48,861 nucleotides of DNA from assembly GCA_947478725.1 (NCBI GenBank), contig CANJWZ010000033.1:1-48861 (forward strand), given 5' to 3'. Under the pieces are notes generated by a model. It had not been told where the DNA came from, ran no database searches, and saw only the letters and a program-made list of their open reading frames with translations. Shown one piece after another: positions 9,037 to 16,401 of the stretch. This DNA comes from Comamonadaceae bacterium. Its GTDB lineage: Bacteria > Pseudomonadota > Gammaproteobacteria > Burkholderiales > Burkholderiaceae_C. Position numbers and translations under genes: made by a program. Numbering within the stretch: position 1 is the first letter of the stretch; every line of letters begins with the position of its first letter.

Positions 9037-9537
9037 CTATTGAGTCGCGAATGAAGACGACTCGGCGGGAGGCTCAAGGCCAGTGCTGGAATCGCGGCTG
9101 TTTGGCGCTTGATCAGGGCACGATCGTTCCCATCGAATCTTGTGCAGATGGCTGGTGTAGCCTGCGCTGGCGTACCGGATGCTTCTTAAAAACGCGCTGT
9201 AATCTTTGTGTTCGCCCGCACGGTAATTCTTGTCTTGCCAAGCTTTGTAATAGGCCACGCTGTCTTTCCAATCGTCAAACACCAAATAGGCGGTGTTTCG
9301 AAAGCCAAACAGGTTATGCCGCTTCATCAGAAAAGGGGCCCGCATCCAGCCGGTTTCCAAAATAGCCTGGCGCATGACGGTCTCGGGTTGTTGAATGCCA
9401 AACCTGCAAATTTCTAAAAAAACTGCCTCCACCAATGCGCTGTTGATCTTGCCCAAGGGGTTCGACTGAGCGGTGGTCGCTTGTACAGGGACCACCAAAC
9501 ACAAAACTGCAAACAGGAGTCGCTTCAAACCCCACAT
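9037..9537 (-). CDS. Glucosaminidase-fold (GH73/FlgJ-like) exported protein, copy 2
   Basis: 166 residues with a Sec signal peptide (LLFAVLCLVVPVQATTAQS, cleavage after AxA-like TAQ). The core motif VMRQAILETGWM keeps the catalytic Glu, followed by RHNLFGFR, YYKAWQDK and SAGYTSHLHKI; nearly all these blocks are shared with the gene at 3929-4426. After the conserved Cys the tail is a Ser/Pro-rich extension of about 20 residues absent from copy 1. GGAG lies 7 bases before the ATG. It converges on the Ape1-like gene with a 39-base gap. Predicted to cleave, or at least bind, peptidoglycan glycan strands in the periplasm, alongside the acetylation operon. Confidence 0.75.
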   Translation of the reverse strand: MWGLKRLLFAVLCLVVPVQATTAQSNPLGKINSALVEAVFLEICRFGIQQPETVMRQAILETGWMRAPFLMKRHNLFGFRNTAYLVFDDWKDSVAYYKAWQDKNYRAGEHKDYSAFLRSIRYASAGYTSHLHKIRWERSCPDQAPNSRDSSTGLEPPAESSSFATQ

Positions 9538-9580
9538 CAGGGAGCTCCAGTACTTGATTCCGCCATCTTAAATAAGCACT

Positions 9581-9757
9581 TTACGAATGACTTCGACTTT
9601 CTGCTCCAACGTGGGTCACAGAGAAAAAAGCATCCATCATTTTTGCGCCAACAACACTTGAAATAACTTTAGCTCCTTGGCCTCTGTCTGAAGGCTTGGC
9701 AAGCATCCCGTGATAAGCAGCTGGACTGTATTTACCGCGCAATATATAAGTAGCCAT
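9581..9757 (-). pseudogene. Truncated GYD-domain protein
   Basis: A 58-codon frame with a good ribosome site (GGGAGA, 7 bases before the ATG at 9757). The start MATYILRGKYSPAAYHGML and the following SDRGQGAKVISSVVGAKMMD match the N-terminal half of GYD-domain proteins, small (about 95-100 residues) proteins of unknown function. The sequence then runs FFSVTHVGAESRSHS and stops, without the second half of the domain, and no continuation is visible in other frames downstream. It lies 58 bases after the EthD gene, so the two would be cotranscribed. I interpret it as a C-terminally truncated, probably non-functional gene, though a short functional form cannot be excluded. Confidence 0.6.
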
Positions 9758-9815
9758 GATTTGTCTCCCAATGTTTACAGCTGAACGATGCTGCCCCGTT
9801 TATAGCTAAGTTCAG

Positions 9816-10130
9816 TTAGCCAAATTTGACTTCACTGATCTGCACCAACGGCTGTGAATCTGTGTAATTAGGAATGTCGGCCATGATCTCAGCGCCATGC
9901 TGGGCCATGACGGAACCAAAAACTTCAAGAGATTTGATGTGCAGTGAGCCAATAACAGCAAAAGGAGCTGGTGATCCGGGAGCACCACCAGCAAGTCCAG
10001 ATTCGACAGTAAAGCCGGTACAAGATTGGCCGATTTTGGTTTTAACCATTGGCATATGGCTGTCGATGTAATAGGTCATATCAAAACGCCCGCTGGGAGT
10101 TGGCGGATACATGATGTTGACTTTGAACAA
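9816..10130 (-). CDS. EthD-family protein
   Basis: 104 residues if started at the TTG at 10130, which gives the family-like N-terminus MFKVNIMYPPTPSGRFDMTYY and has AGAGGA four bases upstream; the frame is open farther up to 10265, but that part has no family resemblance. The motifs RFDMTYYIDSHMPMV, ESGLAGGAPGSPAPF and AEIMADIPNYTDSQPLVQISEV are typical of EthD proteins, dimeric ferredoxin-like folds originally linked to ethyl tert-butyl ether degradation but widespread with unclear role. It is followed by a GYD-domain remnant. The gene is AT-richer than the genes to its right. Confidence 0.8.
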   Translation of the reverse strand: MFKVNIMYPPTPSGRFDMTYYIDSHMPMVKTKIGQSCTGFTVESGLAGGAPGSPAPFAVIGSLHIKSLEVFGSVMAQHGAEIMADIPNYTDSQPLVQISEVKFG

Positions 10131-10396
10131 AAGATCCTCTTGATTTATGGCACGAGCTTGAAACACAAAAACTACTACAAACAACGATTGATGGTATGGT
10201 CTCCTGACTTGGAAATCTAGACAAAGGCAAGCACAAAACATAAAAGCGAGGGTAAACACTTTCAAGCAAATGCAGCAAGTAGTTGAACTTCACACAAATT
10301 TAGTTTCGGTTGCGCTGACTGGCCAACCTATTAGGAAAGAGCCCCGACATAGGGGACGAGTTCTTCTACGATTAAGAAGCCGTAAAAGTTAGCAAA

Positions 10397-10417
10397 CCCG
10401 AAATCTTATTTTTCGGG
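10397..10417. repeat. Perfect hairpin CCCGAAA-N7-TTTCGGG
   Basis: Seven-base perfect arms around a 7-base AT-rich loop. There is no T-run after either arm, so it is a poor terminator; it may be a protein-binding site or a chance palindrome. Confidence 0.5.
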
Positions 10418-10481
10418 ATTTGCAACCAGGTTTGTAGGGCGGAGTAAAAATGATGTTGCCGAAGTCAAAAGTAGCGTGGGC

Positions 10482-10505
10482 GTTGTAAAAATTGCAATTT
10501 ACAAC
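10482..10505. repeat. 24-base near-palindrome GTTGTAAA-N8-TTTACAAC
   Basis: Eight-base perfect arms with an AT-rich centre (AATTGCAA) that itself contains the palindrome TTGCAA. The symmetry and AT-rich core look like an operator for a dimeric regulator, but no regulator gene is adjacent. Confidence 0.5.
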
Positions 10506-10695
10506 TTTCTACATCATGAGAGACCTGCCAATTATTCGTTTAATAACCGTGTAATGGCGACATCACCGGTGCCAATGTGCAGATGCGCGGCGCACTCGTC
10601 CCGATGATTTGATGCGGCGGGCGGTTGGGGTAGCCCAGGGGCGGTGTGCGTATTTTTAGTTTCAGTGGTGGGCTGAAAGGTAAGAAAATAGCGTC

Positions 10696-11406
10696 ATGTC
10701 CACTTCTGCCATCCACAAAACCGCCCTTGTTTTATTTTCTGGCGGGCAAGATTCCACCACCTGCCTGGCGCAGGCGCTGTCCAGGTACGATCGGGTGGAA
10801 ACCGTGGCCTTTGACTACGGCCAGCGGCACATTGTCGAGCTGGACGCGCGGCTGAATGTGCTGCGTGAAATCAAGGCGCAGTTCCCGCAGTGGGCCGGCA
10901 AGATGGGGGAAGACCACTTGCTTGACCTGGCCGTCCTGGGCCAGGTCAGTGATACCTCACTGACCCGCGACGTGGCTTTCAAAATGGAAAGTTCGGGCCT
11001 GCCCAACACCTTTGTACCGGGTCGCAATTTGCTGTTTTTGACGCTGGCGGCCGCGCTGGCGTATCGCCGTGACCTGGCCGTGCTCGTCACCGGCGTGTGC
11101 GAGACCGATTTTTCAGGCTACCCAGACTGCCGCGACGACACCATCAAGGCCATGCAGTTAGCCCTGTCGCTTGGCATGGACAAGCGCTTTTTGATCGACA
11201 CGCCGCTGATGTGGATTGACAAGGCCGACACCTGGGCGCTGGCGCACTCGCTCGGTGGCCAGGCGCTGGTGGATTTGATTGTGGAACACACCCACACCTG
11301 CTACCTGGGTGACAGGGTGCATCGCCACGCCTGGGGCTACGGCTGCGGCACCTGCCCGTCATGTGAGCTGCGCGCGCGGGGTTTTGAGCGCTTTTCTGCC
11401 AGCTAA
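10696..11406 (+). CDS. queC: 7-cyano-7-deazaguanine synthase
   Basis: 236 residues. QueC converts 7-carboxy-7-deazaguanine to preQ0 with ATP and ammonia in queuosine biosynthesis. The ATP-pyrophosphatase loop [12 protein letters not shown] (Ser15-Ser20) is at the N-terminus, FDYGQRH follows, and the zinc site is formed by Cys202, Cys217, Cys220 and Cys223 in the tail (CGTCPSC). [16 protein letters not shown] and [11 protein letters not shown] are standard family blocks. Length is normal. The other que genes are not in the window. The 3' end overlaps the convergent MFS gene by 4 bases. Confidence 0.97.
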   Translation: MSTSAIHKTALVLFSGGQDSTTCLAQALSRYDRVETVAFDYGQRHIVELDARLNVLREIKAQFPQWAGKMGEDHLLDLAVLGQVSDTSLTRDVAFKMESSGLPNTFVPGRNLLFLTLAAALAYRRDLAVLVTGVCETDFSGYPDCRDDTIKAMQLALSLGMDKRFLIDTPLMWIDKADTWALAHSLGGQALVDLIVEHTHTCYLGDRVHRHAWGYGCGTCPSCELRARGFERFSAS

Positions 11407-13013
11407 GTCTTCGAACCGGTCTCCACAACGCAGCGCGTGACCAGCGGCGGTTCTTCAGGCAAATGAAACGCCAGCTTGCGTTCGCGCAGCGACACATCGC
11501 TGGCCGTCACGCGGTCAAAGCGGCGCAGGTGTTCTGTCCACGACTCGTCAATGATCTGCTCGATGAACCGCCCCGGCTGATTGACATCACGCAGCAGATC
11601 CCAACTCAGCGCGCCTTGGCGCAGGCGGCTGCGGCGGCTCTCCTGCATCAGCACCCTGAAGTCATCGGCGCGCAGCGGGTCAATCAGGTATTCAAGCGTC
11701 ACCATGATCTGGCCTTCGCCTGGCGGCGCGTCCGCTATCGGGACTTTGAACTCGCGTGATGGCGTCAGGTCTTCCTCCAGGCTGGTGTCGCGCATATAGC
11801 GCAGTGCCAGCAGCATGCAAACACTGCCACTGATGGCTGCCACCCCGAGCGCTGTGGGCACGCTGGTGACGGTGGCCACCTGCCCCCACAGCGCCGCGCC
11901 CAGCGCGCTGCCGCCCATGATGGCGATCTGGTATATCGACATGCCGCGTGCGCGAACCCAGTCCGGCAGGGCCAGTTGCGCCGACACGGACAGTGAGTTG
12001 GCGCAGGTGATCCAGGCCATTCCATTGATCACCATGGCAGGCACCGCCACCCAGGCATTGGGTGCCAGCGCCATGACGGCTGTGGACGCTGACTGCAGCA
12101 TGGTGGCCCGCAGCACCAGCGAATCACGCGGCAGCCACTGGCGCAAGCGCGGCATATACAGCGCCGCCACAATCGCACCGGCCCCCATGCTGGCCAACAG
12201 CAGCGTGAAGGTGCCGGCGTCCCCCGTGTGCAGGTTGCGTGCGATCAGGGGCAGCAGCGCCAGCAAGGCGGTTGAATGCAAAAAGAACAAGCCCACTTGT
12301 ACCAGCACGGCCCGCAGTCGGCTGGACTGTGCCACAAACTGCACCCCCACTCTGATCGCGCTGACCAGACGTTCCCGACCCAGCGGGCTGGGTGTGTGCG
12401 GGCGGCGCCAGCGCATGATGAGAAAGCCCGTAATGACCGACAGCACGGCATTCAAAACAAACACAAACTGCGTGCCTGCACTGGCGATCAGGGCGCCCGC
12501 CACCAGTGGCCCGATGATGCGCGATGCATTCATAGCCACACCGTTCAGGGCCAGCGCCGCTGGCCATTGGGCGCGCGGCACCAGCTCGGGCACGATGGCC
12601 GAAAACACCGGCCAGCGCATGGCCAGGCCCACGCCGTTGGCAAAGGTCAATGCCAGCAGCAGGAGGGGCGTCATGATGCCGGTGACGACTGCAATGCACA
12701 GCAGCGTGGCAACAGCCGCTATCCAGAACTGGGTGGCAATAAAGTAGCGCCTGCGATCCAGAATGTCCGCCAGCGCGCCGCTGGGCAGGCCGAGTAAAAA
12801 CACCGGCAATGTGGCTGATGTTTGCACCAGCGCCACCCAAAGCGGCGTGGTGGTCATCGAGGTCATCATCCACGCCGACGCGACATCACTCATCCACATA
12901 CAGGTGTTGGCCACCAGCCAGGTGCCCCACAGCATGCGAAACGTCAAGTGCTTCAGGGGTGCCAGAGCTGACAGGTCTGCCGGCACTGGCGGCGGTGTGT
13001 TGGGTTTGGACAT
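11403..13013 (-). CDS. MFS transporter (EntS/TMEM-like) with C-terminal ABM-like domain
   Basis: 536 residues from the ATG at 13013, which shares one base with the ABC gene stop (TGATG). The frame is open farther upstream but inside the ABC gene. Ten to twelve membrane segments span about residues 25-410; [13 protein letters not shown] is the MFS loop 2-3 motif. This belongs to the DHA3/EntS-like MFS_3 group, several members of which end, as here, in a soluble ~100-residue alpha-beta domain resembling antibiotic-biosynthesis-monooxygenase folds (VTLEYLIDP ... [17 protein letters not shown]). Substrate unknown; export of a small metabolite is likely. It ends the long minus-strand directon and converges on queC. 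Confidence 0.85.
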   Translation of the reverse strand: MSKPNTPPPVPADLSALAPLKHLTFRMLWGTWLVANTCMWMSDVASAWMMTSMTTTPLWVALVQTSATLPVFLLGLPSGALADILDRRRYFIATQFWIAAVATLLCIAVVTGIMTPLLLLALTFANGVGLAMRWPVFSAIVPELVPRAQWPAALALNGVAMNASRIIGPLVAGALIASAGTQFVFVLNAVLSVITGFLIMRWRRPHTPSPLGRERLVSAIRVGVQFVAQSSRLRAVLVQVGLFFLHSTALLALLPLIARNLHTGDAGTFTLLLASMGAGAIVAALYMPRLRQWLPRDSLVLRATMLQSASTAVMALAPNAWVAVPAMVINGMAWITCANSLSVSAQLALPDWVRARGMSIYQIAIMGGSALGAALWGQVATVTSVPTALGVAAISGSVCMLLALRYMRDTSLEEDLTPSREFKVPIADAPPGEGQIMVTLEYLIDPLRADDFRVLMQESRRSRLRQGALSWDLLRDVNQPGRFIEQIIDESWTEHLRRFDRVTASDVSLRERKLAFHLPEEPPLVTRCVVETGSKT

Positions 13014-14818
13014 CAAGCGGCAGGATCGCTGGGGTTGTTCAAGGGGTTTTGTTTCAAGGCGCTTTGTTCCAGGGCATACAGCGCCGGGCTGCCGTCTGCC
13101 TGTTTGACCAGCGTCCATTGCGCGCTATGAAAAGCTGCCACCGCAGGCCGGTGCGCGATCGACACCATGGCACCCTTGACGCTTGCGATGTGCGCTTGCA
13201 GCCGGCTGTACAGGGTTCTTTCAGCGGCTTCGTCCAGCGCGGCAGTTGCTTCGTCAGCAAAAATCCAGGTCGGTTTTTTAAGCAGCACGCGCGCAATCGC
13301 AAGGCGTTGCTGCTCACCACCCGACAATTTTTGCCCCCAGGCATCGCTGTCGTCCAGCCGCCCCGTCAGTTGCGGCAGCAGGGCATCAAGCAGGGCCTGC
13401 TTCAGCGCGTCGTCGCTGTAGGCGCTGGCAGGCTGCGGGTAGGCCAGTGCATCGCGCAGGCTGCCGTCCGGAAAGTACGGCCGCTGCGGGATAAACATGG
13501 CGTCATGCGGCAACTGCGCGCGCCCTTTGGCATAGGGCCAAATGCCCGCCAGTGTGCGAAACAGCGTGGACTTGCCACTGCCCGACGGGCCGCTGAGCAG
13601 CACGCTGTCACCCGGCTTTGCACGCAAGGCCAGGCCGCTGAGCAGCGTTTGCCCGGCAGGCAGCTGGATGGTCAGGTCGTCAGCCGACAAAATCGCGCTA
13701 TCAGCTACTGAATCAGGAGCTGTTGCCCCTTGTATCTGTTGGCCTGCAGCCATGATATTGTCTTCAAAACTGGTCAAGCGGTCGGTTGTGGCGCGCCAGG
13801 CAGCCACGTTTGAGTAGTTGTCCACCAGCCAGCTCAAGGCGTCTTGTACCCGGCCAAAAGCTGACGATATTTGCATCAGCTCGCCCAGCTGAATGGCGCC
13901 GCTGAAAAACCGTGGCGCCGCCACAATGAATGGGAACACCACCGCGGCCTGGCCAAAAAAGCTGGTGAACCAGACCAGGTTTTTTTGTTTCTTGATCAGC
14001 AGCAGAAAATTCTGGAATACCTTTGAAAAGCGCCCATCCAGCTGGAGACGCTCGACCGCTTCGCCTTTGTCCAGCGCAATTGATTCGCTGTACTCCCGCA
14101 CCCGCACCATGTGGTGCCTGAAGTCGGCCTCAAATCGTTGCTGCATGAAGTTCAGCCGAATTTGCGAGCGGCCAATGTAGTGCGTGATCACGCTGCCCAC
14201 CACGCAATACAGCAGCGCCATCCACACCATAAAGCCGGGGATGTTGTAGCTGTTACCCCCCAGCGTGACCGCAAACGCGCCGGACAACCCCCACAAAATA
14301 CCGACGAAGCTGAGCAGTGTCACCACCGAATTGAGCAAGCCCATGCTCAATGACACCGAGAAATTGGTGAACTGGTTGATGTCTTCTTGAATCCGCTGGT
14401 CCGGGTTGTCAGAGGCTTTGCTGCTGTCGCCTGAAAAGCGCGCCAGCTCAAGGCTGTAAAACGCATGGTTGGCCAGCCAGCGCTCCAGGTAATGCCCGGT
14501 CATCCAGGCACGCCAGCGCACCTGCAGCAACTGGGTGAGGTAAAACTTGTAAACCGCGATGATGATGAAGGCAAACGCCAGGTAGGTAAAGCGGCCCAGT
14601 TGCTGCCAAAAGACCGGCTGGTTTTTGTTTTGCAGCGCGTCATAAAACAGGCGGTTCCAGTCGTTCAGCAGCACCAGCATGTAAACAGCTGCCAGGTTCA
14701 GCAGCACAATCCCGGCCAGCATGGCGCGCGCCTTCCATTTGTCTTCAGACCGGAAGTAAGGCGCTGACAGGGCCCAGACGCGTTTTAAAAAAGAGTTGAA
14801 ATTTTTGAGGCTGCTCAT
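13013..14818 (-). CDS. ABC transporter, fused permease-ATPase (BacA/SbmA-YddA type)
   Basis: 601-residue half transporter. Residues 1-350 form the SbmA/BacA-like membrane domain (LLNDWNRLFYDALQ, then WRAWMTGHYLERWLANHAFYS and NPDQRIQEDINQF are characteristic). The ATPase domain follows with Walker A GPSGSGKST (Lys416), signature LSGGEQQRLAIARVLL and Walker B WIFADEATAALD. E. coli YddA and the mycobacterial Rv1819c have this architecture; Rv1819c takes up vitamin B12 and some peptides. It sits 10 bases after the 5'-nucleotidase gene in the same directon as cobT, cobS and cobC, which makes a corrinoid substrate worth considering, but that is inference. Confidence 0.88.
   Translation of the reverse strand: MSSLKNFNSFLKRVWALSAPYFRSEDKWKARAMLAGIVLLNLAAVYMLVLLNDWNRLFYDALQNKNQPVFWQQLGRFTYLAFAFIIIAVYKFYLTQLLQVRWRAWMTGHYLERWLANHAFYSLELARFSGDSSKASDNPDQRIQEDINQFTNFSVSLSMGLLNSVVTLLSFVGILWGLSGAFAVTLGGNSYNIPGFMVWMALLYCVVGSVITHYIGRSQIRLNFMQQRFEADFRHHMVRVREYSESIALDKGEAVERLQLDGRFSKVFQNFLLLIKKQKNLVWFTSFFGQAAVVFPFIVAAPRFFSGAIQLGELMQISSAFGRVQDALSWLVDNYSNVAAWRATTDRLTSFEDNIMAAGQQIQGATAPDSVADSAILSADDLTIQLPAGQTLLSGLALRAKPGDSVLLSGPSGSGKSTLFRTLAGIWPYAKGRAQLPHDAMFIPQRPYFPDGSLRDALAYPQPASAYSDDALKQALLDALLPQLTGRLDDSDAWGQKLSGGEQQRLAIARVLLKKPTWIFADEATAALDEAAERTLYSRLQAHIASVKGAMVSIAHRPAVAAFHSAQWTLVKQADGSPALYALEQSALKQNPLNNPSDPAA
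13694..13745. repeat. Short palindromic repeat inside ABC transporter gene
   Basis: The stretch around CAGCTACTGAATCAGGAGCTG forms an imperfect hairpin and shares TCAGTAGCT with the repeat inside cobS. It encodes part of the linker between permease and ATPase domains (GATAPDSVADSAIL), where an insertion would be tolerated. I recall related short repeats scattered in Comamonadaceae genomes; family membership is inferred. Confidence 0.35.
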
Positions 14819-14828
14819 GGATCAGGGG

Positions 14829-15752
14829 TCACTCAGAGGAGTTTGAAACGCCGCTGGACCTATTGGCCACGCCGCTGGCGACGTGCCCCGCAGGCACATG
14901 CTGCGCGGCAGCATCGACGTGCCCGGTCTGGTCGTCAAAGAAAAAGTCGGGCTCAAATTCACGCAAGAATTCGCCTTTGGCCAGGCCGCCCAAAAACATC
15001 GCTTCATCGACCTCGATGTTCCAGTCCATCAGGGTACGAATCGCGCGTTCATGCGCCGGGGCGCTGCGTGCCGTGACCAGCGCGGTGCGGATGCGCATGT
15101 GCGGCGTGCCAGCCTGCTGCAGGCCGTGCAGCGCTTTGAGCAGCGGCATGAAAGGGCCGGGCGGCAAAGGCTTGGCCGAGTGCTTGCGTTCGTGTTTTTG
15201 AAACGCATCCAGACCGTCTTTTTGAAACACCCGTTCAGCCTGGTCTGAAAACAGCACCGCGTCGCCGTCAAATGCAATCCGTACCTCGCTCGGGTAGTTG
15301 CTTTGGGCTCTGGCCGAGTGTGTGGCTACTGTGGCGGCGGCAAATCCGTTGCCCAGGGCCGAGCGCACGTCTTCAGATTTCGCCGACAAAAACAGGTTGG
15401 CCTTGAGCGGGCGCAAGTAGCGCCAGGGCGCTTGCCCTTTGGTGAAGGTGCAGCGGCTGATGGCCAGTTTGTAGTGCTCGGCCGAGCGCATCACGCGCAG
15501 GCCACTGACCGGGTCGTTACGCGACAGGATCACCACCTCCACCCGCTGCGTGCCCGGCGTGTTGAAAGCCAGCAGTTTTTTCACCAGCGAAAACGCCACG
15601 CCCGGCTTGGCCGGTTGCTCAACCCGCTGCAACTGCAGCTGCATGTAGGCTTTGTCGGCATGCTGCTCAAAGACCTCGTTTTCCTCTTCAAAGTCAAACA
15701 GTGCCCGGGAAGAGATGGCGACAACGAGTTGCCCGTCAAGGTTGGTGGCCAT
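14829..15752 (-). CDS. Cytosolic 5'-nucleotidase (cN-I-like family)
   Basis: 307 residues. The sequence matches the bacterial 5'-nucleotidase family of Pfam PF06189, relatives of eukaryotic cN-I: LVVAISSRALFDFEEEN near the start, VVILSRNDPVSGLRVM, RIAFDGDAVLFSD (HAD-like Asp motif) and a C-terminal FFFDDQTGHVD. These hydrolyse nucleoside 5'-monophosphates in the cytosol. It overlaps the 3' end of cobC by 17 bases and lies 10 bases before the ABC transporter gene, so it is part of the same transcript. Whether it acts on ordinary nucleotides or on alpha-ribazole phosphate linked to the cob genes cannot be told. Confidence 0.85.
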   Translation of the reverse strand: MATNLDGQLVVAISSRALFDFEEENEVFEQHADKAYMQLQLQRVEQPAKPGVAFSLVKKLLAFNTPGTQRVEVVILSRNDPVSGLRVMRSAEHYKLAISRCTFTKGQAPWRYLRPLKANLFLSAKSEDVRSALGNGFAAATVATHSARAQSNYPSEVRIAFDGDAVLFSDQAERVFQKDGLDAFQKHERKHSAKPLPPGPFMPLLKALHGLQQAGTPHMRIRTALVTARSAPAHERAIRTLMDWNIEVDEAMFLGGLAKGEFLREFEPDFFFDDQTGHVDAAAQHVPAGHVASGVANRSSGVSNSSE

Positions 15753-16401
15753 GGTGATTTCTGTGAGTTGGAAGCGTCAGTTTGCACCATTGTCCATAAG
15801 CTGGCGCATCGGTGGGCCATTCATCGGCCCGGCTGATGTGCCGGATGCCACGGGCAATCAACGTGGCGGCCCGAATAACGCCCGCGTGGGTCACCCACAG
15901 GGTGTCCCGGGCTGGGTCGAGTTCGCTCAAGGCATCGGCCACCCGGGTCATGAACTGGCACACGCTTTCACCGGTGCTGCCAGCACGGTAATCGGCAAAG
16001 TCGTCGGTCCAGGCGTCAAGTTCGGCCTTATCAATGTCGGCCCAGGCGCGTCCTTCCCATTGCCCAAAGTGCATTTCTTGCAATTTCGCATCTTTTTTAA
16101 TTGTTAAATCGGGCTGCAGGCCAATGATTGCCTGGGCTAACAGCTCACATCTTTGTAGCGGAGAGGTGCTGACAGAGATACCTTTGGGCAGGACATTCAA
16201 GAGCTCTTGGGCGCAGACGTGGGTGGCTTCAGGGTCGGCGGGCACATCCAGCTGGCCGTAGCAAATGGATTTATCGATGAGCGGCTGGGCGTGCCGAACT
16301 AACCATAGACTGCCGGCCCCCACGCTTCTCACTTCGTGTGTGCGCTGCCCCCCGAGGGGGCTAGCCTTGCTAGGGGCGGCCCGTCGCGGCGGCTGTGTCA
16401 T
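15736..16401 (-). CDS. cobC: Alpha-ribazole phosphatase (histidine phosphatase family)
   Basis: 221 residues if begun at the ATG at 16401, which overlaps the cobS stop in ATGA. The enzyme removes phosphate from alpha-ribazole 5'-phosphate or cobalamin 5'-phosphate. The catalytic RHG-type motif appears as LVRHAQPL, with MHFGQWEGRAWADID and a second catalytic His in WVTHAGVIRA. The first 27-30 residues (PRRAAPSKASPLGGQRT) are encoded by a GC-rich repeat also found near 26.4 kb and are not family-like; GTG codons at 16332 or 16323, just before GAGSLWLVRH, are plausible real starts. Position after cobT-cobS fits the nucleotide-loop pathway. Confidence 0.85.
   Translation of the reverse strand: MTQPPRRAAPSKASPLGGQRTHEVRSVGAGSLWLVRHAQPLIDKSICYGQLDVPADPEATHVCAQELLNVLPKGISVSTSPLQRCELLAQAIIGLQPDLTIKKDAKLQEMHFGQWEGRAWADIDKAELDAWTDDFADYRAGSTGESVCQFMTRVADALSELDPARDTLWVTHAGVIRAATLIARGIRHISRADEWPTDAPAYGQWCKLTLPTHRNHHGHQP
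16321..16395. repeat. GC-rich dispersed repeat, copy A (inside cobC 5' end)
   Basis: On the minus strand this reads AGCCCCCTCGGGGGGCAGCG followed by CACACACGAAG. The 21-22 base core recurs at about 26375-26396 in the opposite orientation relative to the window. The core CCCCCTCGGGGGG is a palindrome. It resembles REP-like elements I associate with Comamonadaceae. Confidence 0.65.

Larger units (their letters stand above)
10131..10695. other. AT-rich intergenic spacer before queC
   Basis: 565 bases without a credible gene. It carries two inverted repeats (listed separately), short degenerate frames and no recognisable preQ1 riboswitch. The last 130 bases become GC-rich, resembling the queC side. 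The region marks a visible change in base composition between the AT-richer left part of the window and the GC-richer right part. Confidence 0.5.

Noticed and set aside
9037..9365. Plus-strand open frames extending from the Ape1-like gene end into the glucosaminidase gene
   Set aside because: They lie antisense to a gene with clear family motifs and have no family resemblance or ribosome site.
10131..10695. preQ1 riboswitch before queC
   Set aside because: Neither the short C-rich pseudoknot nor an A-rich tail overlapping the ribosome site was found; the CCCGAAA hairpin lies nearly 280 bases upstream.
11815..12797. Two long plus-strand frames (310 and 173 codons) inside the MFS gene
   Set aside because: GC-rich antisense shadows; amino acid content is Arg/Ala/Ser/His-rich without motifs, while the minus strand encodes a full MFS protein.
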